Shown: positions 1 to 7,111, counted from the first letter of the stretch. The stretch: 7,873 nucleotides of DNA from Alphaproteobacteria bacterium (GCA_005883115.1 VAZQ01000253.1:1-7873); one strand, 5' to 3'. Notes: generated by a model not told the origin, from the sequence alone. Numbers and translations are program-made.

Positions 1-564
1 GTTGTGCTTCTTGGCGCAGCGATCGAGCTCGTCATTGGAAATGCCTTCGCCGTCCTTGAGCCAGTCCACGCCGCGAAACCGGGCGATGTCGAGCAGTACG
101 CCGCGACCGACCATCTTGCTTTTGGAATGTTCGATGCCCAGCACGTTCAGCCCTTTGGCGTCGATGAGCTTGGCGTCATAGCCGTTGTAGGCCTTCTCCT
201 CGTAGAAGATGTGTCCCAGCGCATCCCAGTGCGTCGCCCCCTGCACGCACAAATTCAAGGTATCGTCGGCATAGCGGATCTTGTTCCAGTCCTGGCGGCC
301 GGCGATGGCGTCGGTTCCGGTTGCCAGCATCTGGTGAATGGGATTAAAGCGTCCGCCGAACAGGCCGGTCTGCGGGCCGTTGCTGTCGAGCGGGATGCCC
401 AGCGCAAACACCTTGCCCGTGCGGATCAGGCGGGCGGCCTTCACGATATCCTCGGGGCTGACGTGGTTGAGCGTGCCGATCTGGTCGTCCTTGCCCCAGC
501 GGCCCCAGTTCTTCAGCTTCTCGGTGGCCTCGGCTATCGCTTCTCTGCCCACCTTAATGTTCAT
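1..564 (-). CDS. Cyclase-family metal-dependent hydrolase (partial, C-terminus beyond left edge)
   Basis: The N-terminal 188 residues of a cyclase-family protein (Pfam Cyclase, PF04199; relatives are kynurenine formamidase and isatin hydrolase). These enzymes hydrolyse amide or lactam-like bonds using a metal ion. The family metal-binding motif HxDxxxH is visible as H112, D114 and H118 in THWDALGH. The N-terminal part (WGRWGKDDQIGTLN, residues 20-33) and the GPQ and NPIH segments (63-78) match the longer cyclase subgroup of roughly 300 residues, so about a third of the protein is missing. The ATG at 564 is preferred over an in-frame ATG at 570 because the purine-rich GAGGA at 576-572 lies 7 nt from the first and only 1 nt from the second. 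It begins 47 bp after the molybdopterin subunit gene on the same strand, so it is probably the distal gene of that operon and may act on the hydroxylase product. The exact substrate is unknown. Confidence 0.88.
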   Translation of the reverse strand, partial: MNIKVGREAIAEATEKLKNWGRWGKDDQIGTLNHVSPEDIVKAARLIRTGKVFALGIPLDSNGPQTGLFGGRFNPIHQMLATGTDAIAGRQDWNKIRYADDTLNLCVQGATHWDALGHIFYEEKAYNGYDAKLIDAKGLNVLGIEHSKSKMVGRGVLLDIARFRGVDWLKDGEGISNDELDRCAKKHN

Positions 565-611
565 TTGCATTTCCTCTTCTTGCGCTCGCGTGATGGCCGC
601 TGCGATTCCAA

Positions 612-3026
612 TCAAGTTGGCGTTGATTCACTGATCCGCCCCAGTGCCTGCAATATCCGCCCCGGCGTGAATGGCATAGCCGTGAGCGGCTTTGCGCCGA
701 GCGGGCGCAGCGCGTCGTTGATCGCATTCATGACCGCGCCAGGCGCGCCGGCAGTGCCGGCTTCGCCCGCCCCCTTGGCGCCGAGCTCCGAGTCGGCGGT
801 CGGGGTGACCACGTGGCCGACCTCGATGTCGGGCATCTCGGCCGCCATCGGCACGAGATAGTCCGCCATGTTGCCATTGAGCAGCTGTCCGCGTGCATCG
901 TAGATGCAATGCTCGAACAGCGCCGCGCCGATCCCTTGCACGACGCCGCCCCGGATCTGCTCGTCGACGAGCTGTGGGTTGATCACGGTGCCGCAGTCCT
1001 CGACGCACCAGTGCCTGAGCAGCTTCACGAAACCGGAATCCCGGTCGACTTCGACGTAGCTCGCCTGCACGCCGTTGGTGAAGGCGAAGGGCCAGGCGCG
1101 CGGCACGTAGTGTCGCGTCGCCACCAGCTCGGCCTGGAATCCCGGTGGTAGCGTGTCGGGACGGAAATAGGCGATGCGCGCCAGCTCGTGCAAAGGAAGG
1201 CGTTCGTTGCCGCCGTCGCGATCGACCACGGCGCCGTCGCGGATGTCGAGATGTTCCGGTTTGGCCTGCAAGATCGAGGCCGCGCAGGCGAGCACGTTCG
1301 CGCGCAACGCTTTGCCGGCCTGCCAGGCGGCTTCCCCGCCGATCCCAGCCGCGCGCGAGGCCCAGGTGCCGCCGCCATAGGGCGTGCTGTCGGTATCTCC
1401 AGTGATGACCCGCACGCGCTCGATCGGCACGCCGAATGAGGAGGCGGCAACCTGCGCGATAACCGCCTCGGCCCCCTGGCCCTGCTCGGTCACTCCGGTG
1501 TGGCAGATGAGCGCGCCTTGCGCGTCGAGCCGCATGGTGACCCCGTCTTGCGCGGAAATTTTTGCGCCGCCGATGCCGTAGAACGCGGCGCTCGGATTGG
1601 TCACCTCGATGAAGGAGGCAAAGCCGATGCCGCGATAGATTCCTTGCGCGCGCAGCCGTTTCTGCTCGGCGCGCAGCCCCGCGTAATCCATCATGGCGTC
1701 GAGATGGGCGAGCGACTCGTGGTGCGACAGCGCCTCGAATTTGATGCCTGACGGTCCGCTCGATGGATAGGCATCGTCCGGGATGAGATTGCGGCGCCTC
1801 ATTTCCAGCGGATCCATGCCGATCTTGGCGGCGGCCAGTTCGACCAGTCCCTCGGTCACCGCGGTGGCGATCGGATGGCCGACCGCGCGGTACTGGCACA
1901 TGACATTCTTGTTCTGAAACACGACCCGCGCACGGGCGCGATAGTTGGGACAGGTATACGGCCCACCGGTGAGGTTCACGATTTGGTTTGCCTCGATGCC
2001 CGATGTGCGCGGGTAAACCGAATAGGGGCCGATCCCGGTAAGGTCGTCGATTTCCCAAGCAGTGATGGTGCCGTCGTTCTTGACTCCGATCTTTGCCTTC
2101 ACGCGATGATCGCGGGCGTGGATGTCGGTGACGAAGCTTTCGATGCGATCGGCGACGAATTTGATCGGACGCTTGAGCAGCTTGGAGAGTGCGACCGTCG
2201 CCATCTCGTCCGCATACGTGTGCACCTTGATTCCAAACGAGCCGCCGACGTCCTTGGTCAGGACGCGAACCTGATGCTCCTCCAGAGCAAGATGCTTGGC
2301 GAACAGGTTCTGCATCATGTGCGGCGCCTGCGTGCCCTGGTAAACGGTGAGACGACCCTCGCCCTCGTTCCAATCGGCGAGGATGGCACGCGGCTCGTTG
2401 GTGACGCCGGTGTGGCGGCCGAAATGGAACGTCGTCTCGATCACCGCGTCGGCGTCGCGGAAGCCTTTGTCCGGATCGCCGCCAACATGCACGCGCTCGA
2501 AGGTCAGATTATCGCCGAGCTCAGGATGAATGACCGGGGTGCCGGACTCGAGCGCAGTTTCAGGGTCAGCGACGGCGGGCAGCGCTTCGTAGCTGACTTC
2601 GACCAGCTCGCAGGCATCCTCGGCCTCGGCACGGCTGCGCGCGACAACCGCGCACACCGCCTCGCCCTGCCAGCAAGCCCGCTCGATCGCGATTGCGTAT
2701 TGCGGCGCCGATTTGATGCCTTTGAGGTGGGTGAGCACGCCGACCCAGGGCGTGATCACTTTGGCGAGCTTGGCGCCGGTGACGACGGCGACGACGCCGG
2801 GCGCCTTGGCCGCCGCCGCCGTCGCGATCGCGACAATGCGCGCATGCGCATGGGGCGAGCGCACGAAGGCCACATGCGCCATGCGCGGCAGCGTCAGGTC
2901 GCTGACGAATTGCGCGCGGCCCTGCGTGAGGCGGGCGAGATTCGGCCGCGGCACCGAGCGGCCGATGTAAGAGTTGGGCCGGTCGAGGGCGGAGACGATC
3001 GGCGGGGAATCGTCAGTGATCCTCAT
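612..3026 (-). CDS. Molybdenum hydroxylase large (molybdopterin-binding) subunit, xanthine dehydrogenase/CoxL family
   Basis: An 804-residue catalytic subunit of a three-subunit molybdenum hydroxylase, which inserts oxygen from water into a C-H bond of a heteroaromatic or aldehyde. The N-terminal hammerhead domain covers about residues 30-155, followed by the two molybdopterin-binding domains. Visible cofactor motifs are GGSFGIK (261-267), EQGQG (514-518), GGGTWASR (551-558) and GAKGAGEAG (749-757), in which E755 aligns with the catalytic glutamate. The active-site loop reads QYRAVGH (378-384). It therefore lacks the AYxCSFR of form I CO dehydrogenase and also differs from the common AYRGAGR. 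The start at 3026 gives the usual family N-terminus (YIGRSVPRPN at 20-29). The open frame continues upstream to 3221, but those residues are basic, low-complexity and overlap the FeS gene, so I exclude them. The ribosome-binding site is weak (GGCAGG). The gene lies 67 bp after the FeS subunit gene. Confidence 0.93.
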   Translation of the reverse strand: MRITDDSPPIVSALDRPNSYIGRSVPRPNLARLTQGRAQFVSDLTLPRMAHVAFVRSPHAHARIVAIATAAAAKAPGVVAVVTGAKLAKVITPWVGVLTHLKGIKSAPQYAIAIERACWQGEAVCAVVARSRAEAEDACELVEVSYEALPAVADPETALESGTPVIHPELGDNLTFERVHVGGDPDKGFRDADAVIETTFHFGRHTGVTNEPRAILADWNEGEGRLTVYQGTQAPHMMQNLFAKHLALEEHQVRVLTKDVGGSFGIKVHTYADEMATVALSKLLKRPIKFVADRIESFVTDIHARDHRVKAKIGVKNDGTITAWEIDDLTGIGPYSVYPRTSGIEANQIVNLTGGPYTCPNYRARARVVFQNKNVMCQYRAVGHPIATAVTEGLVELAAAKIGMDPLEMRRRNLIPDDAYPSSGPSGIKFEALSHHESLAHLDAMMDYAGLRAEQKRLRAQGIYRGIGFASFIEVTNPSAAFYGIGGAKISAQDGVTMRLDAQGALICHTGVTEQGQGAEAVIAQVAASSFGVPIERVRVITGDTDSTPYGGGTWASRAAGIGGEAAWQAGKALRANVLACAASILQAKPEHLDIRDGAVVDRDGGNERLPLHELARIAYFRPDTLPPGFQAELVATRHYVPRAWPFAFTNGVQASYVEVDRDSGFVKLLRHWCVEDCGTVINPQLVDEQIRGGVVQGIGAALFEHCIYDARGQLLNGNMADYLVPMAAEMPDIEVGHVVTPTADSELGAKGAGEAGTAGAPGAVMNAINDALRPLGAKPLTAMPFTPGRILQALGRISESTPT

Positions 3027-3093
3027 GGGTGCCTGCCACGCTGCCAGATGCCGGGAATCCGCACGGGCGGCAGCATCCGCGTTCGCCGTGCGC

Positions 3094-3582
3094 TCATCGC
3101 TTCGCCTCGGCCCGAGTCTTCGCCACCGCTTCCACCGCGTCCACGATCGCCTGATATCCCGTGCAGCGGCAATAGTTGCCGGAGAGATGCGCGCGGATCT
3201 GCTTGCGGCTCGGAACGCCACCGCGGGCCAGCAGTTCCTGGGCGGTCAGCAGCATGCCCGGCGTGCAGTAACCGCATTGCAGCGCGTTGCGCGCGATGAA
3301 TGCTTGCTGCAGATCGGCGATTTCCCCGCTGTCGGCCACGCCTTCGATGGTATCAACGCGCGCCCCATCGCATTGCACGGCCAGCATCAGGCAGCCGCGC
3401 ACCACCACTCCGTCAACGCGCACGCTGCAGGCGCCGCACACGCCCTGCTCGCAACCGACATGACTGCCGGTGAGCGCGAGCTCCTCGCGCAGAAAATCGA
3501 CCAATGTCTTGCGTGCATCAACACGTTCGCGAACGTCCTCGCCATTCACGGTGACCGCGACCTCGTGGAAGCGCTCGCTCAT
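3094..3582 (-). CDS. Molybdenum hydroxylase [2Fe-2S] subunit (CoxS-like)
   Basis: A 162-residue iron-sulfur subunit that passes electrons from the molybdenum centre to the FAD subunit. The plant-ferredoxin-type cluster is ligated by C44, C49, C52 and C64 (C-x4-C-x2-C-x11-C). The second, all-helical domain supplies C103, C106, C138 and C140 (CGYC and CRC). All eight cluster ligands are present and the length is normal for the family (about 150-170). Its ATG overlaps the TGA of the FAD subunit gene (ATGA at 3582-3579). No clear Shine-Dalgarno sequence precedes it, so translation is probably coupled to the upstream gene. It has no signal peptide, as expected for a cytoplasmic hydroxylase. Identification is secure; the partner enzyme's substrate is not. 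Confidence 0.96.
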   Translation of the reverse strand: MSERFHEVAVTVNGEDVRERVDARKTLVDFLREELALTGSHVGCEQGVCGACSVRVDGVVVRGCLMLAVQCDGARVDTIEGVADSGEIADLQQAFIARNALQCGYCTPGMLLTAQELLARGGVPSRKQIRAHLSGNYCRCTGYQAIVDAVEAVAKTRAEAKR

Positions 3583-4421
3583 GAGGCCGCTCGCCCGAGC
3601 TGCCGCGCCACGCGCCGCAGCAGCACGCCGGCAAGATGCGTCTTCACTGCGCCGGATGCCTGCACGTCATCCGGCGGGTCGAGGTCGCCGGCGAGCGCGC
3701 TCACCCCGGCCTCGACATCTCCTTCTGCCAGGGCGGCTTCGGCCTTACGCGCGCGCACCGGCGTTGCGCCGACGCCGAAATAGGCGAGGCGGAGATCGTT
3801 GAGGCGCGTGCCGTCGGCCTGGGCGCAGGCGGCAAGTCCCACCATCGCGTAATCGCCGTGGCGCCGCGCGAACTCGGCGAAGCCGACGCGCGTGGCGCCG
3901 CTCGCCACCGGGACACGGATGGCCGTGAGCACATCGCGTGCCGTGAGCGCAGTCTCGAACAGATCCTTGAAGAACTCGTCAGCTTTGACTGCGCGCTGCC
4001 CTTGCGGGCCGACGATTTCGATTTCGGCGCCGAGCGCGATCATGCACGCCGGCAGCTCGGCCGCCGGATCGGCAAATGCAAGCGAGCCGCCGAGAGTTCC
4101 GCGGTTGCGGATCGCGGTGTGGCCGATATGCGGCAGGGCCAAAGCGATGAGCGGCGCCGCTCGTGCGATCTCGGGGGAGCGTTCGGCCTGCGCGTAGCGC
4201 ACCAGGGTGCCGATTTCGATATGCGCGTTTGTCAAGGCGATGCGGTCGAGCCCGGCGATGCCGTTGATGTCGACCAGCAGCGCGGGCTGGCTCAGCCGCA
4301 TGTTGAGCGTGGCGATCAGGCTCTGTCCGCCTGCGAGCAGCCGTGCATCATTGCTTGCCAGCAATTCGATCGCGGCGGCGACCGAGCGGGCCTTGGCATA
4401 GGCAAACGGTGCCGGCTTCAA
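3579..4421 (-). CDS. Molybdenum hydroxylase FAD-binding subunit (CoxM-like)
   Basis: A 280-residue flavoprotein subunit that receives electrons from the [2Fe-2S] subunit and hands them to an external acceptor. The FAD pyrophosphate-binding motifs are AGGQSL (30-35) and TLGGSLAFADP (109-119), the two signatures of the CoxM/vanillyl-alcohol-oxidase-type FAD domain. The C-terminal third (about 175-280) fits the CO-dehydrogenase flavoprotein C-terminal domain. Length is typical (270-300). The start codon is TTG. It is supported by a strong GGGAGGA at 4432-4426, and the resulting N-terminus (MKPAPFAYAKA) matches the family. The next in-frame ATG, at residue 41, would remove the first FAD motif. 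The gene leads the FAD, FeS, Mo subunit order seen in cox-type operons and ends in a 4-bp overlap with the FeS gene. Confidence 0.95.
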   Translation of the reverse strand: MKPAPFAYAKARSVAAAIELLASNDARLLAGGQSLIATLNMRLSQPALLVDINGIAGLDRIALTNAHIEIGTLVRYAQAERSPEIARAAPLIALALPHIGHTAIRNRGTLGGSLAFADPAAELPACMIALGAEIEIVGPQGQRAVKADEFFKDLFETALTARDVLTAIRVPVASGATRVGFAEFARRHGDYAMVGLAACAQADGTRLNDLRLAYFGVGATPVRARKAEAALAEGDVEAGVSALAGDLDPPDDVQASGAVKTHLAGVLLRRVARQLGRAAS

Positions 4422-4425
4422 CCCG

Positions 4426-4432
4426 TCCTCCC
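4426..4432 (-). promoter_or_regulatory. Shine-Dalgarno supporting the TTG start of the FAD subunit
   Basis: On the minus strand the bases GGGAGGA end 4 nt before the TTG at 4421-4419. This strong site decides the non-ATG start of the FAD subunit gene. Confidence 0.75.
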
Positions 4433-4550
4433 GGCGGCGCTTATCGTTGCGCTTATTGTGGCCGGTTGACCAAGGCCGTCAATCCTCGCCCGCCACAGTT
4501 CGATTGGTGAAGCGGGCGTTGCCGAGGCCCAAAGGTTTCGGCCGTGTCGG

Positions 4551-5465
4551 TCAGAGCGGGGAGGACGCAGCGACGATCCGACGCACGATGTCGATTGCCC
4601 GCCGCATCAGTGTTTCCGAGGCTTCGAGCGTGCGGAAGGCGGCGTGGGAGGTCAGCGTGACGTTTTCCATGCGCGCCAGCGGATGATCCGGCTTGAGCGG
4701 CTCGGCGTGAAACACGTCGAGACCAGCATGGCGGATGTGGCCGCTCGCAAGCGCGGCGAGGAGCGCCGCTTCGTCGACCAGCGCCGCGCGCGCGGTGTTG
4801 ACGAGGATCACCCCCGGCTTCATGCGCGCGAGACGCTCGCCGTTGATAAATCCGCGCGTCGCATCGTTGAGTGCGAGATGGAGCGAGATGATGTCGGCGC
4901 ACGCCAGCAGTTCATCCAGCTCGACAACCCGTACTTCGGTGCGCGGCGAGCGATTCCAGGCGATCACCTCCATTCCCACGCCACGGGCGATGCGCGCCAC
5001 CTCTCGCCCGATGCCGCCGAGTCCGATCAGTCCGAGCGTCTTGCCACTGAGCTGCATGCTTTCCAGCGGATCCCATACGCCCGCGCGCACCGCCCGATCC
5101 ATGCGCGCGAGGTCGCGGCAGCAGGCGAATATGAGCGCTATCGTGTGTTCGGCGACGGCGACGTCGCCGTAGCCCTTGATGGTGTGCACCTCGATGCCGA
5201 TGCCGTTGAGCGCCGGCACATCCATGTAGCTCGACGCGCCGGTCCCGAGAAAAACGATGTGCTTGAGACCGCGGCACCGAGCCATGACGTCGGTCGGCAT
5301 ATAGGAATGATCGTCGAGACAGATGTCGTACCCGGCGAGCAGCTGCGGCAGGTCGGCGGATTGAAACGGATCGGGATTGACTGCGACCGGCGGATCATCG
5401 GGCCGCTGCACGCGAGCAAACACTGGCGCCAGCTGATTGTTGCAGTCGATGAAGATCGATTTCAT
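4551..5465 (-). CDS. D-2-hydroxyacid dehydrogenase (NAD(P)-dependent, phosphoglycerate-dehydrogenase-like family)
   Basis: A 304-residue member of the D-isomer-specific 2-hydroxyacid dehydrogenase family, which interconverts 2-oxoacids and D-2-hydroxyacids with a nicotinamide cofactor in the cytoplasm. The Rossmann motif GLGGIG lies at 148-153. The catalytic triad is visible as R226 (NTARAALVDE), E255 (DVFHAEP) and H274 (SHAAFR). The acidic residue expected at the end of the second beta strand is replaced by N171-R172 (AWNRSP), which in this family points to NADP(H) rather than NAD(H). The ATG at 5465 gives a family-like N-terminus and normal length. The frame stays open for 206 more codons to 6083, but only antisense to the SDR gene, so that extension is rejected. 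The FAD subunit gene follows 129 bp downstream on the same strand, so cotranscription is likely but not proven. The physiological oxoacid is unknown. Confidence 0.92.
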   Translation of the reverse strand: MKSIFIDCNNQLAPVFARVQRPDDPPVAVNPDPFQSADLPQLLAGYDICLDDHSYMPTDVMARCRGLKHIVFLGTGASSYMDVPALNGIGIEVHTIKGYGDVAVAEHTIALIFACCRDLARMDRAVRAGVWDPLESMQLSGKTLGLIGLGGIGREVARIARGVGMEVIAWNRSPRTEVRVVELDELLACADIISLHLALNDATRGFINGERLARMKPGVILVNTARAALVDEAALLAALASGHIRHAGLDVFHAEPLKPDHPLARMENVTLTSHAAFRTLEASETLMRRAIDIVRRIVAASSPL

Positions 5466-5535
5466 GGCCCGTTTCCCCGCCACCGTTTGCAGGCATAGTA
5501 ATAGCGTTTCAACAGGCGAACATGGAGAATGAAAC
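5466..5535. promoter_or_regulatory. Divergent intergenic region, presumed promoters of both units
   Basis: These 70 bp separate the divergent starts of the hydroxyacid dehydrogenase (minus) and the SDR (plus), so promoters for both directions should lie here or overlap the coding starts. The centre (about 5495-5512) is locally AT-richer than its surroundings. I could not find a well-spaced -35/-10 pair on either strand. No convincing operator palindrome is visible. Confidence 0.45.
5524..5528 (+). promoter_or_regulatory. Ribosome-binding site of the SDR gene
   Basis: GGAGA lies 7 nt before the ATG at 5536. It favours that start over nearby ATGs at 5522 and 5529, both of which are in other frames. 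Confidence 0.6.
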
Positions 5536-6321
5536 ATGCCTGGCGAGTTCGAGGGCAAGATCGTCGTCATCTCGGGGGCGAGCCGTGGCATCGGCCGCGG
5601 CATCGCGCTCGCGTTCGCACGCGCGGGTGCGCAAACGGTACTGGCTTCCTCTTCCGAGCAAAACCTAACGGCCGCCGCCAAGATCATCGCGGCAGAGGGG
5701 CCGCAGCCGTTCACGGTGGCCGGCGATCTGCGCACGCTCGCGGCATGTGAGCAGTTGTTCAACCGCGTGAACGAGCGCTTCCGCCGTTGCGATGTGCTCG
5801 TCAACAACGCGGGTGCGACGCGCGCGGGCGCATTCCTGGACTTGCCCGATGCGGTCTGGCTCGAAGGCTTTGCCCTGAAATTTTTTGGCGCCGTGCGGCT
5901 CACGCGGCTGTTCTGGCCGCTATTGAAGGCCTCGCAGGGAAGCGTGATCAATATTGTCGGCGGCGCGGCACGCACTCCCGACCCCGAGTTCTTGATCGGC
6001 GGCGCGGTCAACGCGGCGGTCGCCAACTTCTCCAAGGGCCTGTCGAAGCTCGGCAATCGCGATAACGTCAACGTCAATGTCATTCATCCCGGCAACACCG
6101 ACACCGAGCGGCAGGACGAGCTGCGGCGCCAACGCGCCGCGGCATTGGGCCGAACGGTCGACGAGCTGCGCGCGGAGGCGCTCAGCAAGAGCAACGTGCG
6201 GCGCTTCGGCAAGCCCGAGGACATCGCCGCGCTCGTGCTGTTCCTGTGCTCAGAGCGCGCACGCCACGTCCAGGGCACCGCCATCGCAGTCGACGGCGGC
6301 GCAACATCGGGCTTATATTGA
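5536..6321 (+). CDS. SDR-fold protein with a non-canonical active site
   Basis: A 261-residue protein with the short-chain dehydrogenase/reductase fold. The cofactor motif is GASRGIG (14-20), where R17 suggests NADP(H). D64 (AGDL) and NNAG (90-93) stabilise the fold and bind adenine. The C-terminus (PEDIAALVLFLCSE, then VDGGATSG) is classical for SDRs. The catalytic residues are not: the usual Asn aligns with K115 (LKFFG), the Ser with G142/G143 (NIVGGAA), the Tyr with about G155, and the Lys with N159 (GGAVNAA). The HPGNTDT segment (184-190) corresponds to the family PG motif. There is no frameshift or internal stop, and the fold-conserved parts are intact, so this looks like a maintained variant rather than a decayed gene. 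It is divergent from the hydroxyacid dehydrogenase and may belong to the same pathway. Whether it is an active reductase is uncertain. Confidence 0.88.
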   Translation: MPGEFEGKIVVISGASRGIGRGIALAFARAGAQTVLASSSEQNLTAAAKIIAAEGPQPFTVAGDLRTLAACEQLFNRVNERFRRCDVLVNNAGATRAGAFLDLPDAVWLEGFALKFFGAVRLTRLFWPLLKASQGSVINIVGGAARTPDPEFLIGGAVNAAVANFSKGLSKLGNRDNVNVNVIHPGNTDTERQDELRRQRAAALGRTVDELRAEALSKSNVRRFGKPEDIAALVLFLCSERARHVQGTAIAVDGGATSGLY

Positions 6322-6433
6322 GTGAATGCTCGAGGCCTTTGAGGACATTGCGCGCCGCCACGCGCCTTGTTGTCATGGAAAATCGCCCCATGCGACAGGG
6401 AATAACTGCGGTTCGCGCAGGGTTGTTCACTGT

Positions 6434-6450
6434 CGACGGGCGTTCCGTCG
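6434..6450 (+). other. Possible leader hairpin upstream of the first exported paralogue
   Basis: CGACGG (6434-6439) and CCGTCG (6445-6450) form a perfect 6-bp stem with a 5-nt loop, 12 nt before the Shine-Dalgarno. No T-tract follows, so it is not a standard terminator. In GC-rich DNA such a stem can occur by chance. Confidence 0.25.
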
Positions 6451-6462
6451 GCGACAAGATTT

Positions 6463-6470
6463 CGGGAGGA
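6463..6470 (+). promoter_or_regulatory. Ribosome-binding site of the first exported paralogue
   Basis: CGGGAGGA lies 4 nt before the ATG at 6475 and is preceded by AAGATTT. Nearly the same leader (AAGAATTTT followed by CGGGAGGA) precedes the second paralogue, so the leader was copied with the gene. Confidence 0.7.
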
Positions 6471-6474
6471 CCCC

Positions 6475-7080
6475 ATGAACCAGATGACGCGGCGCGCTTT
6501 CGGCGCGGCCGGTTTTGCCCTGCTGCTCGCAACATCCGCGAGCTTTGCCCAGCAACCGCCGCCGGTGCGCGTGCGCGGCACGATTGAGGCCGTCGATGGG
6601 GGAGTGTTGACCGTCAAGTCGCGCGACGGCTCCAATCTGACCATCAAGCTTGCTGATAACGCGCGAGTATCGATTGCCGTCAAGGTTCCGTTGTCGGAAG
6701 TCAAAGTGGATAGTTACGTCGCGGTCACGGCCATGCCGCAGGCTGACGGTAGTCAGCGCGCGATTGAGGTGATGATTTTTCCGGAGGCTCAGCGCGGAAC
6801 CGGCGAGGGGCACGGGCCTTGGGATTCGCGGCCGCAAAGCACGATGACGAACGCTACCGTCACGCAAACAGTCACCGGCGTGGATGGCCAGGTGCTGACG
6901 GTGAAGTACAAGAACGAAGAGAAGAAAGTCATCGTCCCCTCGGACGCGACGATCATTACCACGAAGCCAGCGGACAGGAACGACCTCAAGCCCGGAGTGA
7001 AGATCTTCATTTTCGCTGCAACGAAGCAGCCAGACGGAACGCTGCAGGCGACGAACATCACGATCGGCCGTGACGCATGA
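6475..7080 (+). CDS. Exported DUF5666-like two-repeat protein, paralogue 1
   Basis: A 201-residue protein of unknown function. Residues 1-25 form a signal peptide: TRRAF at 5-9 resembles the twin-arginine motif, the hydrophobic core spans about 10-22, and SFA (23-25) before QQ is a good signal peptidase I site. The mature protein has two similar beta-rich modules, about residues 31-105 and 122-199. Both carry the pattern VDGxxLTVK, then a hydrophobic K/V-rich stretch, then a V- or G-containing strand, and end in Q-x-DGS/T-x-x-A. This resembles DUF5666 repeats by pattern recognition; no profile search was run. There are no cysteines in the mature part and no obvious catalytic residues. A similar gene follows 89 bp downstream. 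Localisation is probably periplasmic, and the role (binding, envelope stress, metal or polymer interaction) cannot be told. Confidence 0.85.
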   Translation: MNQMTRRAFGAAGFALLLATSASFAQQPPPVRVRGTIEAVDGGVLTVKSRDGSNLTIKLADNARVSIAVKVPLSEVKVDSYVAVTAMPQADGSQRAIEVMIFPEAQRGTGEGHGPWDSRPQSTMTNATVTQTVTGVDGQVLTVKYKNEEKKVIVPSDATIITTKPADRNDLKPGVKIFIFAATKQPDGTLQATNITIGRDA

Positions 7081-7092
7081 GATGAGGGCCCG

Positions 7093-7111
7093 GAATGCGC
7101 AGGTAGCATTC
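7093..7111 (+). other. Possible hairpin between the two paralogues
   Basis: GAATGC (7093-7098) and GCATTC (7106-7111) form a perfect 6-bp stem with a 7-nt loop, 12 nt after the stop of the first paralogue. There is no T-run, so it may be a weak terminator, a processing site or chance. Confidence 0.3.

Noticed and set aside
4..861. Plus-strand open frame of 285 codons
   Set aside because: It is antisense to the cyclase gene and the end of the molybdopterin subunit gene, whose motifs are clear. The translation shows no recognisable domain; long antisense frames are common in GC-rich DNA.
628..2373. Second minus-strand frame of 581 codons inside the molybdopterin subunit
   Set aside because: Highly Arg-rich out-of-frame translation of the same strand, with no domain; the 804-residue frame carries all cofactor motifs.
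3027..3221. N-terminal extension of the molybdopterin subunit by 65 residues
   Set aside because: The extra residues are basic and low-complexity, overlap the FeS gene and do not resemble the family N-terminus.
1875..3299. Plus-strand open frame of 474 codons
   Set aside because: Antisense to the molybdopterin and FeS subunit genes; Arg/Asp-rich composition without motifs.
612..4421. Aerobic carbon monoxide dehydrogenase (coxMSL)
   Set aside because: Gene order fits, but the large subunit lacks the AYxCSFR loop that carries the catalytic Cys of form I enzymes.
4521..4542. Terminator hairpin between the hydroxyacid dehydrogenase and FAD subunit genes
   Set aside because: Only a 5-bp stem (GCCGA/TCGGC) with a long loop and no T-run; not distinguishable from chance.
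4644..5498. Plus-strand open frame of 284 codons
   Set aside because: Shadow of the hydroxyacid dehydrogenase, which has an intact Rossmann motif and catalytic triad.
5466..6083. N-terminal extension of the hydroxyacid dehydrogenase by 206 residues
   Set aside because: The extension is antisense to the SDR gene and would give a protein far longer than the family.
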